Shown: piece by piece, positions 24,152 through 31,585 of the stretch | Position numbering within the stretch: the stretch's first letter is position 1 | Layout of the letters: the number at the start of each line of letters is the position of its first letter | Assembly: GCA_016871595.1 (NCBI GenBank) | Contig: VHCY01000010.1 | Coordinates: 1 to 45,664, forward strand | Direction of reading: 5' to 3' | DNA: 45,664 nucleotides | From: Verrucomicrobiota bacterium | Lineage (GTDB): Bacteria > Verrucomicrobiota > Verrucomicrobiia > Opitutales > Opitutaceae | The notes under the pieces: generated by a model | What the model was told of the DNA's origin: nothing | Database searches by the model: none | The model's input: the letters and a program-made list of their open reading frames with translations, nothing else | Program-made: the position numbers and the translations under genes

Positions 24152-26779
24152 TCAGAAGTCGGTGATGACCGTCATTCGCCAGGAGCGCGGGGCGCCCCAG
24201 GAGCCGGTCGTCGTGGTGGCGGAGAGGTAGTAGTCCTTGTCGAAGAGGTTGCTGACGTTGAGGGAGATGCTCGTGGGCCGGCCCATCAGCTTCGTCTGGT
24301 AGCCCGCGAGAAGGGTGGCGAGGGTATAGCTCGGCGACCACAAGGGCGCGACTGGTCCGCCCTGGACCGCGGTGCCGTTGCCGCGGTAGGTGGGTTCGCG
24401 GAAGTTCGCGCCGCCGCCAATGAAGGCGCCCTTGAGTGAGCCGGTGGTGAAGGTGTACCGGGTGAAGAGATTCGCGCGCGTCTTGGTGTAACCGGCGTTC
24501 GGCACGCCATCAGGGATCGTGAGCAGGAAGGCGTCCAGCAACGGGGTGGCCTTGCCCTGCGCCTTGGCCTCGGCCTGGAATCCCTTGAGTAGCGGGGCCC
24601 GGTTTTCCGTGACCACTTTGTTGGTGGCGGCGTTGAGGATCAGGCGCCAGTTGCGGGTCAGGTTGGCGACGATCTCGAACTCGTAGCCCTTGGTGGTCGT
24701 GGTCTGGTAGTCCTGCCCGGTGGGATTGAAGGTCTCGGGGAAGATCGCGGCGACCTCGTCGCGCACGCCGATCACCGGGGCCGGGTTGAAGCGCGCGTTG
24801 GGCTGGTAGTTGTCGTAGTAGGTCGTGTTGAACTCGAGCCGGCCCCCGAAGAGCGTGAAGCGGGCGGAGTAATCCTCGCCCTCGCCAACGGGGATGCTCT
24901 GCCGGACCCCGGGGTTGTAGGTCAGGTTACCCTCACCGACCGAGATGCGGAACGACTGGGCGCGGTTGTAGGAGAACGCGATGTTCTCGTTCGCGCGCAG
25001 GACGAGGCCGTAGTTGGCGCCGTCGACCTTGTACTGCACGAAGGCCGGGTTGGGGGCGAAAGCGTCAGGGATGAGCCGGTTCTCCCAAGTGTTTGCGATC
25101 GGCTGCGGGGCGCCGACCAGTGTCTTCATATTGAAGTGGTCGCGGCGGTAACCCACCAGCGTGTAGAGGTGGTTCTTGAGGTAGCGGCCCGAGGCGCCGA
25201 CGCCCCAGCTGGGGGTGTAGAAGCGCCGGTAGACGATGTTGCCGCCGGCGGGCACGGCGTTCGAGAGGTCGGGGAACCAGTTCGAGACGCCCGGCACGGG
25301 CCCGAGATCGCCGGTCAGTTCGCCGCCGTCGCCGTCCGACAGGTAATAGCGCCGCATAAAGCGGTTGTTGGTGAACGTGGCCCGGTTGGCGGTGAAGGCG
25401 GCCTGGGTTCCGGCCTGGTTGACCGTGCCCACGAAGAGCGGGTTGGCCGGATCGACGTACTCGCCCCACTTGGGCTTCTTCTGGCCGGGGTTGTCCTGGT
25501 GCTGCTGGACGTTGACCACCAACTGCTGGTGCATCCAGCGCGTCTCGAGGTCGTACACCGCGGAGAGGCGGAGGTCGCGGACGATGTTGCCGTTGAGGTT
25601 CCGGGTGCGGAAGTATTCCGTGTAGAGTTGGTTGAAGCGCGGGTTGGCGCGGCCGTCCGGCAGGGTGGGGGTCAGGTCCCGGTACACGTTGCGCGCCGCC
25701 GCCACGTTGCGCTGGTCGATCTGCTGCTGGTAGAAATTGGCCGAGAACAGCAGGTTCAGGTTCCGGCCGATCTTTTGCTCCACGTCGAGGCTCACCGAGC
25801 TGTAGGCGTTGGAGAAGGTCGAGTTCGGGCCCGCCACCTGCCAGGTCTTCGGGATGATCCCGGGATCGACCAAGGTCAGGTTGCTGCCGGCGCTGCGGCG
25901 CGTCCCCGTCGCCCGGTAAAGCTGCTTGGTCGCGGGCACGTAGATCACCCCGGCGCCATTCGCGAGGGTCGAGACCGTGCTGAACGAGAAGCTGTCGATG
26001 AACAGGCCTTGGGCGTTGACCGAGTCGATGCGCGATTTCTCCGCCATCAGGCTGATCGAGGTGGTGCGGAACGGCCGGTAGGTGACGGCCCCGTAAAGGC
26101 CGACGAAATCGCGGCGGACGTGGCGGATCCAAGAGTCGTTCTCCGAGGCCACCGCGGCGAAGCGGAGGGCGACCTGGTTGCCGACGCGGCGGTTGAGATC
26201 CAACTCCGCGCGGCGAAAGCCGTCGCTACCGAACATCACCTTGGTCTTGGTCAAATTGCGCGTGAAGAGGCCCCGCTTGGTAATCTGGTTATTCGCGCCG
26301 CCCAGGTCGGCCTCGCCGTAGAGGAACGCGTTCGGCCCGCGGAGCAGCTCGACCCGCTCGGTGGCGAACGAGTCCATCGGCGAGTACCAGATCCAGCCGT
26401 TGCGCATCGCGTAGTTGTTGACGATGCCGCGGAAGATGAGGCGGTTCGAGAGCGCCGGGTCAGGGTTGACCTCGCCCGTCACGAACCACTTGGAGGCCTC
26501 GTTCACGTCGATCACCGCGAGGTCCTCCATCAGCTGCGAGTTCATCACCGAGATGGAGTTGGCGACGTTCTTGAGCTCCTGCACCGTGCGCAGGCCGGAG
26601 GTCGTCTGCATCGACTCGTAGCCGATGTCCTTGCCCTCGGTGACGGTGAACACGGAGAGCTGCACGGCATCCTCGGGGGCGGGCGGGCGCGGGGCGGGAG
26701 CGGTCTGGGCGGGAAGCAGCGGGGCGAGTGCGGCGGCCAGCAGGAGGGTGCGGGTGAGCGGGAGGGAGGCTTGGCGCAT
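24152..26779 (-). CDS. TonB-dependent outer-membrane receptor
   Basis: 875 residues from ATG 26779 with a signal peptide (about 1-24, ending LLPAQ). The plug begins around residue 45 (VFTVTEGKDIGYESM) and contains NSISVMNSQLMEDL and the conserved RVELLRGPNAFLYG block; the rest is a 22-strand-type beta-barrel, with the final strands SISLNVSNLFDKDYYLS and RMTVITDF ending in the terminal Phe expected for barrel insertion. The plug style is like the very numerous receptors of Opitutaceae. It should import a siderophore, cobalamin or oligosaccharide using TonB energy. No substrate-defining neighbours are present; it is divergent from the Tat-exported Gfo/Idh protein, which may hint at sugars. Confidence 0.93.
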   Translation of the reverse strand: MRQASLPLTRTLLLAAALAPLLPAQTAPAPRPPAPEDAVQLSVFTVTEGKDIGYESMQTTSGLRTVQELKNVANSISVMNSQLMEDLAVIDVNEASKWFVTGEVNPDPALSNRLIFRGIVNNYAMRNGWIWYSPMDSFATERVELLRGPNAFLYGEADLGGANNQITKRGLFTRNLTKTKVMFGSDGFRRAELDLNRRVGNQVALRFAAVASENDSWIRHVRRDFVGLYGAVTYRPFRTTSISLMAEKSRIDSVNAQGLFIDSFSFSTVSTLANGAGVIYVPATKQLYRATGTRRSAGSNLTLVDPGIIPKTWQVAGPNSTFSNAYSSVSLDVEQKIGRNLNLLFSANFYQQQIDQRNVAAARNVYRDLTPTLPDGRANPRFNQLYTEYFRTRNLNGNIVRDLRLSAVYDLETRWMHQQLVVNVQQHQDNPGQKKPKWGEYVDPANPLFVGTVNQAGTQAAFTANRATFTNNRFMRRYYLSDGDGGELTGDLGPVPGVSNWFPDLSNAVPAGGNIVYRRFYTPSWGVGASGRYLKNHLYTLVGYRRDHFNMKTLVGAPQPIANTWENRLIPDAFAPNPAFVQYKVDGANYGLVLRANENIAFSYNRAQSFRISVGEGNLTYNPGVRQSIPVGEGEDYSARFTLFGGRLEFNTTYYDNYQPNARFNPAPVIGVRDEVAAIFPETFNPTGQDYQTTTTKGYEFEIVANLTRNWRLILNAATNKVVTENRAPLLKGFQAEAKAQGKATPLLDAFLLTIPDGVPNAGYTKTRANLFTRYTFTTGSLKGAFIGGGANFREPTYRGNGTAVQGGPVAPLWSPSYTLATLLAGYQTKLMGRPTSISLNVSNLFDKDYYLSATTTTGSWGAPRSWRMTVITDF

Positions 26780-26901
26780 GGTAGGGATCGGCTGGGGCGG
26801 ATGTTCCCTGCCGCGCCGTGGGCGGGGCAAGCGCATTTCCCGAGGGGCGCGCGGGCCGGATCGCCTCGCCTTTTGCCGCCGACGCGCTTCAACCGGCTGC
26901 G

Positions 26902-28065
26902 ATGAACCGCCGCCACTTCCTCACCCATTCCGCCGTCGCGGCCGCCGGGGCCGCGTTCGCCCCCGCCCACGCCGCCAGCCCCGCCGCCAAGGCCGCGGGG
27001 GGCGAGGGCCCTTACGCCCCGGGACCCAAACCGGTCCCGGTGGTCAAGCCCGGGGAATTCGTCTTCGCCGCGGCGCATTTCGACCACAACCACATCGCCG
27101 GCCAGTGCAGCGCGCTCGCGGCGGCCGGCGGCACGCTCCGGTGGATTTACGAGCCCGACCCCCGCAAGCATGCCCCCTTCCTCCAGCGCTACCCAGGGGT
27201 AAAGGTTGCCCGCGACCTCGACGAGATCCTCGCTGATTCGAACGTCCGGCTGGTGACCGCCGCCGCCGTCACCTCGGAGCGGGCCGCGCTCGGTGTCCGC
27301 GTGATGCGCGCGGGCAAGGACTACTTCACCGACAAGGCCCCCTGCACCACCCTCGACCAGCTCGCGGAGGCGCGGCGGGTGGCGGCCAGCACGGGGCGCA
27401 AGTATTTCACCTACTACGGGGAGCGGCTGACGTCCGAGGCCGGGATGTTCGCGACCGACCTGGTGGCGGCCGGAGTGGTCGGCCGGGTGGTGCAGGTCGT
27501 GGGCCTCGGTCCCCACCGCCTGAACAAGGCCACGCGCCCCGCCTGGTTCTTCCAGCGCGAGAAGTACGGCGGCATCCTCTGCGACATCGGCAGCCACCAG
27601 TGCGAGCAGTTCCTTACCTATGCCGGCGCGCGCGACGCGACGGTCACGCACGCCGCCGTGGGCAACTTCGCCAACCCGGACACCCCGGAGCTTGAGGACT
27701 TCGGCGAGGCCTCGTTCGTCGGCGACAACGGGGCCACGAACCAGATCCGCGTCGACTGGCTCACGCCCGACGGCCTGTCGAACTGGGGCGATGGCCGCAC
27801 GTTCATCCTCGGCACCAAGGGTTTCATCGAGCTGCGCAAGTACGTGGACCTCACCCGCAACCCCAAGGGGGGCGAGGTGTTCATCGTCGACGGCCGCGGC
27901 GAGTATCGCGTCGACGTCACCGGGCGGGTCGGCTACCGGTTTTTCGGGGAGTTCATCCTCGATTGCCTCAACCGCACCGAGAAGGCGATGACGCAGGAGC
28001 ACGCCTTCAAGGCGGCGGAACTGTGCCTGCGGGCGCAGGGGGCGGCGCGCCGGCTCACCGGGTGA
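26902..28065 (+). CDS. Tat-exported Gfo/Idh/MocA-family oxidoreductase
   Basis: 387 residues from ATG 26902. A twin-arginine signal (NRRHFLTHSAV, cleaved near residue 25) suggests export of the folded, cofactor-loaded protein. The fold is Gfo/Idh/MocA: after the N-terminal domain comes YFTDKAPCTTLDQ, the counterpart of the family's EKP motif, and later GGILCDIGSHQCEQFLTY and the C-terminal beta-sheet domain. The usual GxGxxG dinucleotide loop is replaced by AAAHFDHNHIAGQ (about 56-68), so cofactor binding may be atypical. Such secreted members are common in Verrucomicrobiota and Bacteroidota and act on glycans or sugar derivatives in the few studied cases. It is divergent from the TonB receptor. 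Confidence 0.86.
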   Translation: MNRRHFLTHSAVAAAGAAFAPAHAASPAAKAAGGEGPYAPGPKPVPVVKPGEFVFAAAHFDHNHIAGQCSALAAAGGTLRWIYEPDPRKHAPFLQRYPGVKVARDLDEILADSNVRLVTAAAVTSERAALGVRVMRAGKDYFTDKAPCTTLDQLAEARRVAASTGRKYFTYYGERLTSEAGMFATDLVAAGVVGRVVQVVGLGPHRLNKATRPAWFFQREKYGGILCDIGSHQCEQFLTYAGARDATVTHAAVGNFANPDTPELEDFGEASFVGDNGATNQIRVDWLTPDGLSNWGDGRTFILGTKGFIELRKYVDLTRNPKGGEVFIVDGRGEYRVDVTGRVGYRFFGEFILDCLNRTEKAMTQEHAFKAAELCLRAQGAARRLTG

Positions 28066-28080
28066 GCGGCGCCCGGGCGG

Positions 28081-28857
28081 TCAGAGGTACTTCACGTAGG
28101 TGACGCCGCGACCGTCCACGAAGTGCAGGCTGCCCGGCTCGACCTGGACGAGCCGGATGCCGAGAGTGCGTTCGATCACCTCGTTCACACGGTAAACCCG
28201 CTCGTTGATCAGCACGCGGCTCTCCTTGCCGAGGGCGCGGACGCCGGCGACCCGCAGGGTGCCAATGTAGGCGGCGACCTTCTCGTCCGGCCGGGGCGGC
28301 GTCGCGGGGGCCGCGGCGGCGGTTGGGCTCACCGGGGAGGGCGCGGGGGCAGGAGTCGCCGTGGCCGGCGTGGCGGGTGCTGGGGAAGTCGCGGTTTCAG
28401 GCTCCGGCGGTGTCGCCGCGGCAGCGGGCGCCTCCGGGCGGGCCGGCGTGGCGGTCGGCGTGCTGCTTGCGGCGGCTGCGGCAACCGCCGGGGCAGGGGG
28501 CACCGCCGGCGTGGCGATCGCGGCGGGCGGGACTTCGGCGGGGGCCGGGCGCGCGGCCGGCAAGACGGGCACGATCGCGGGAGCGGGGGCCGGCGTGGGG
28601 GCGGGTGACGCTGGACGGGCGGCAGGCGCGGCGGTGGCCGCCTTGCGCGGCGGAGTGTCCGGGGTGGTCCAGAACAGGGTGAACGCCACGGAGAGGACGA
28701 CCAGCACGAGGGCGCCGCTGCCCAGCAACAGCAGCCAATGCCGGGCCGGCGTGCGGGGGCGCGAGCGGCCGGCGCCGCCAGGGCCAAGGGCGGCCGTCGG
28801 CGCCAGGGGATCACGATCGCGCTGGGCCTTCTTGAGGGCGTCGTTGATGAGGCTCAT
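28081..28857 (-). CDS. GspB-like general secretion/pilus accessory protein
   Basis: 258 residues. The start MSLINDALKKAQRDRDP is the hallmark of GspB/ExeB-type proteins; a membrane segment follows (about 41-63), then a long Ala/Pro/Thr-rich periplasmic linker (about 65-190) and a small C-terminal domain (YIGTLRVAGVRALGKESRVL, INERVYRVNEVIERTLGIRL) that matches the PilP/GspB-type C-terminus. It should pair with the AAA ATPase encoded 18 bases upstream, helping to insert the outer-membrane secretin multimer of a type II secretion or type IV pilus-like apparatus through peptidoglycan. No secretin or pilin genes are in the window. Confidence 0.86.
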   Translation of the reverse strand: MSLINDALKKAQRDRDPLAPTAALGPGGAGRSRPRTPARHWLLLLGSGALVLVVLSVAFTLFWTTPDTPPRKAATAAPAARPASPAPTPAPAPAIVPVLPAARPAPAEVPPAAIATPAVPPAPAVAAAAASSTPTATPARPEAPAAAATPPEPETATSPAPATPATATPAPAPSPVSPTAAAAPATPPRPDEKVAAYIGTLRVAGVRALGKESRVLINERVYRVNEVIERTLGIRLVQVEPGSLHFVDGRGVTYVKYL

Positions 28858-28875
28858 ATTGTCGGAGTGGGGGCT

Positions 28876-29691
28876 TCAATCGACCAGCTTGTCCATATCT
28901 TGGCGCGCCCGGCGGACGTCCCAGTAGTTCACCTCGTCGGACTCGCGCACGAAGGCGGAAAGGAGCGCCTTGTCGCAGAGATTGTTGACCACGCGGGGGA
29001 TCCCACGGCTCCCGCGGTGCACGGCCCAGAGGGCCCATTTGGTGAAGTGCGGCCGGCCCGCGCCGCCCGCGAGGGTCAGCCGGTGCTGCACGTAATGGGC
29101 GACGTCGGAACGGGAGAGGGGATTTAGCTCGTAGTGCACCAGAATCCGCTGCCGGAGCTGGCGCAGATCCTCGCGGCGGAGGACTTCCTTCAGCTCTGGT
29201 TGGCCCATCAGGATGATCTGGAGGAGCTTCTGCTTTTCGGTCTCGAGGTTCGACAGCAGGCGGATCTGCTCGAGCACCTCGAACTTCAGGTTCTGCGCCT
29301 CGTCGATGATCACGACGATGTCCCGGCCGCGCTCGATCCGCTCGAGCAGCACCCGGTGGATCTGGGCCACAAGGTCGGTCTGGCTGCGGGCGATCTTTTC
29401 CGCGCCGAGTTCCTCGAGGATCGTCCGCAGCATCTGGGTCTCGGTGATGCGCGGGTTAAGGATCAGCGCAGAGTCAAAGCGCTCCGGTTCGAGCTCGTTG
29501 AGGAAGCGGCGGCAGAGGACCGTTTTGCCGCAGCCGACCTCGCCCACGAGCACGATGAAGCCCTTGCGTTCTCTGACTCCGAACTTGAGGTGCTGGAGCG
29601 CCTCCTGGTGGGTGGGGCTCAGGTAGAGAAACTTGGGATCGGGGGTGATGTTGAACGGCATCTCCCGGAATCCGTAGAAGCTCTGGTACAT
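28876..29691 (-). CDS. GspA/ExeA-like AAA ATPase
   Basis: 271 residues from ATG 29691 (MYQSFYGFREMPFNITPDP, a typical start for ExeA-like ATPases). Walker A is GEVGCGKT (about 49-56), Walker B is VVIIDEAQNL, and sensor-type residues lie around LMGQPELKEVLRREDLRQLRQR. The protein ends after the lid domain and lacks the C-terminal peptidoglycan-binding domain of Aeromonas ExeA, like many short versions. It should energise assembly of a secretin-based system along with the GspB-like protein. The in-frame extension to 29781 was rejected because family members begin with the MYxxFYGF block. It is divergent from the DivIC-like gene. Confidence 0.9.
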   Translation of the reverse strand: MYQSFYGFREMPFNITPDPKFLYLSPTHQEALQHLKFGVRERKGFIVLVGEVGCGKTVLCRRFLNELEPERFDSALILNPRITETQMLRTILEELGAEKIARSQTDLVAQIHRVLLERIERGRDIVVIIDEAQNLKFEVLEQIRLLSNLETEKQKLLQIILMGQPELKEVLRREDLRQLRQRILVHYELNPLSRSDVAHYVQHRLTLAGGAGRPHFTKWALWAVHRGSRGIPRVVNNLCDKALLSAFVRESDEVNYWDVRRARQDMDKLVD

Positions 29692-29809
29692 TTTGGGGGC
29701 GAGGCCGGGACCGTGGCGGCCGGTCGCGCAAAACGCACGAACAAAGATGGGGGCTCCGGCGGGCAATTCTCCTTTACTCAAACGCGTCGCGCGTGGTTCA
29801 AACTAGGGC

Positions 29810-30097
29810 GTGAATTCCCGCCGGGCCATCGCCGCGCTCTACGCCGTGCTGCTGGGCCTGTTCGGGCTGGGGGGCGGGGTTTTGTTCCTCGAGGCCCGGG
29901 CCGAGCAGGCCGCGCTGCGCGGGCGTCAGGCGCGCCTCGAGCGCGAACTTGCCGCCGCCAAGGCCCGCCTCGCCGAGCAGGAGCAGTTCCTCTCGCGCCT
30001 GCGGACGGACCCGGTGCTGGCCGAGAAGGTGATCCGCCAGCGGCTCGGCTACGGCCGGCCGGGCGAAGTGGTCTTTCGTTTCGACAACGGTCCCTGA
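29810..30097 (+). CDS. DivIC/FtsL-like septum formation initiator protein
   Basis: 95 residues from GTG 29810. There is a short cytoplasmic N-terminus, one membrane helix (about 7-27), a coiled coil (about 28-62) and the conserved C-terminal block VIRQRLGYGRPGEVVFRF, which marks the DivIC/FtsB family. The protein should join the FtsQ-FtsL-FtsB/DivIC divisome subcomplex at midcell. It starts a seven-gene plus-strand run; its TGA overlaps the next ATG by one base (TGATG). No clear Shine-Dalgarno precedes the GTG. FtsB versus DivIC naming cannot be settled from the sequence alone. Confidence 0.85.
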   Translation: MNSRRAIAALYAVLLGLFGLGGGVLFLEARAEQAALRGRQARLERELAAAKARLAEQEQFLSRLRTDPVLAEKVIRQRLGYGRPGEVVFRFDNGP

Positions 30098-31536
30098 TGT
30101 CCGCCGCCACGCCCTCCGCCCTCCTCGACCAATTCCGCCAGGCCGGCCAAGGTCAGGTGTTCGCGTTCTGGGAGCGTCTGAGCCCCGCGGAGCAGGCTGA
30201 ACTCGCCGACGAGGCGCGCGAGGTGGACCTGGCGGAGGTGTCCCGCCTCACGCGCACGCTGCTCGGGTCGGGGGGCGCGGGTGGTCCCGACCTCGCGGAC
30301 CTCGAGCCCGCCCCCTACGAACCGCGGCCGGAGAGCGGTGGCGATACCGGGGCTTGGGCCCGGGCCCGGGCCGCCGGCGAGGAGGCGCTCCGCGCCGGCC
30401 AGGTGGCGGCTTTTACCGTCGCGGGAGGACAGGGGACCCGCCTCGGCTACGATGGGCCCAAGGGCACCTTCGGGGTCACGCCCGTGCGCGGGAAGCCGCT
30501 GTTCCAGGTCTTCGCGGAGAAGATCCTTGCCGCGGGCAGGCGCCACGGCCGCCCGCTCCACTGGTTCGTGATGACCAGCCACGCCAACCACGCGGCGACC
30601 GAGGCCTTCTTCGCGGAACGACGCTGGTTCGGACTCGACCGAGCCCGCGTCCATTTCTTCCGCCAGGGCCGGATGCCCGCCGTGGCCTTTGATGGCCGTA
30701 TTCTGCTCGAAACCCCCGGCCGCCTCGCCCTGTCGCCCGACGGCCACGGAGGTTCCCTCCGCGCGCTCGCCCGCAGCGGCGCGCTCGACCTGATGGCGGC
30801 CGAGGGGGTCGACACGCTCAGCTACTTCCAGGTCGACAACCCCCTCGTGCGCTGCGTCGACCCCGCCTTCATCGGCTGGCACCGCCTCCGGGGTTCCGAG
30901 ATGTCCAGCAAGATGGTGCCCAAGGCCTATCCCGGGGAGAAGGTCGGCCACTTCTGCCGGCAACGGGGCCGCGACGTGGTCATCGAGTACTCGGATCTCC
31001 CCGCGGAACGGCAGCGCGAGGTCGACGCCGGCGGGCGGCTCCGGTTCCTCGCGGGGAACGTCGCGATCCACCTGCTCGACCGTGAATTCATCCGCCGGAT
31101 GGCCGGTGCCGGCGCCTCGCCCGACACGGCGCTGCCGTTCCACCGCGCCGACAAGAAAATCCCGACGGTCGATGCCGCGGGCGCGCCGGTGCGCCCCGAG
31201 CGGCCGAACGGGGTCAAGTTCGAGCTCTTCGTCTTCGACGCGCTGCCCTTCGCCCGCCAGCCGGTGGTGATCGAGGCCACGCGCGCCGACGAGTTCTCCC
31301 CGGTCAAGAACGCCACCGGCGTGGATTCGCCCGAGACCTGCCGCCAGGACCAGTTGCGCCAGTACGTGCGCTGGCTGCGGGCCGCCGGCGTGGACGTGCC
31401 GGCCGACGCCACTGGCCGGCCGGGTTTCCCGTTCGAGGTTTCCCCGCTCTTCGGGGACGACGAGGCCTCGTTCGCGGCGAATTGGGCCGCCCGGGGGCTG
31501 AAGACCCCGCCCGCGCCGGGCGCCTGCCTCGATTGA
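30097..31536 (+). CDS. UDPGP-type UDP-N-acetylhexosamine/UDP-sugar pyrophosphorylase
   Basis: 479 residues from ATG 30097, translationally coupled to the DivIC-like gene. The nucleotide-binding loop is AGGQGTRLGYDGPKG (about 109-123), the defining UDPGP/UAP motif; FVMTSHANHAATEAFF, YFQVDNPLVRCVDP, NGVKFELFVFDALP and a Lys in FSPVKNATGVDSPETC are the remaining hallmarks of the eukaryotic-type UDP-N-acetylglucosamine pyrophosphorylase subfamily. It makes a UDP-sugar, most likely UDP-GlcNAc, from UTP and the sugar 1-phosphate. The neighbouring phosphohexomutase could supply the 1-phosphate. UDP-glucose or UDP-galactose activity is the alternative. Confidence 0.91.
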   Translation: MSAATPSALLDQFRQAGQGQVFAFWERLSPAEQAELADEAREVDLAEVSRLTRTLLGSGGAGGPDLADLEPAPYEPRPESGGDTGAWARARAAGEEALRAGQVAAFTVAGGQGTRLGYDGPKGTFGVTPVRGKPLFQVFAEKILAAGRRHGRPLHWFVMTSHANHAATEAFFAERRWFGLDRARVHFFRQGRMPAVAFDGRILLETPGRLALSPDGHGGSLRALARSGALDLMAAEGVDTLSYFQVDNPLVRCVDPAFIGWHRLRGSEMSSKMVPKAYPGEKVGHFCRQRGRDVVIEYSDLPAERQREVDAGGRLRFLAGNVAIHLLDREFIRRMAGAGASPDTALPFHRADKKIPTVDAAGAPVRPERPNGVKFELFVFDALPFARQPVVIEATRADEFSPVKNATGVDSPETCRQDQLRQYVRWLRAAGVDVPADATGRPGFPFEVSPLFGDDEASFAANWAARGLKTPPAPGACLD

Positions 31537-31585
31537 AACGGCGGTCCGCCCTTCCGCCCCGCTGATCCGCCCGGAAATATCCCGT

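Noticed and set aside
29773-29804. Possible promoter TTTACT ... CAAACT before the DivIC-like gene
   Set aside because: Spacing of 20 bases and only three matches in the -10 make it too weak to annotate.
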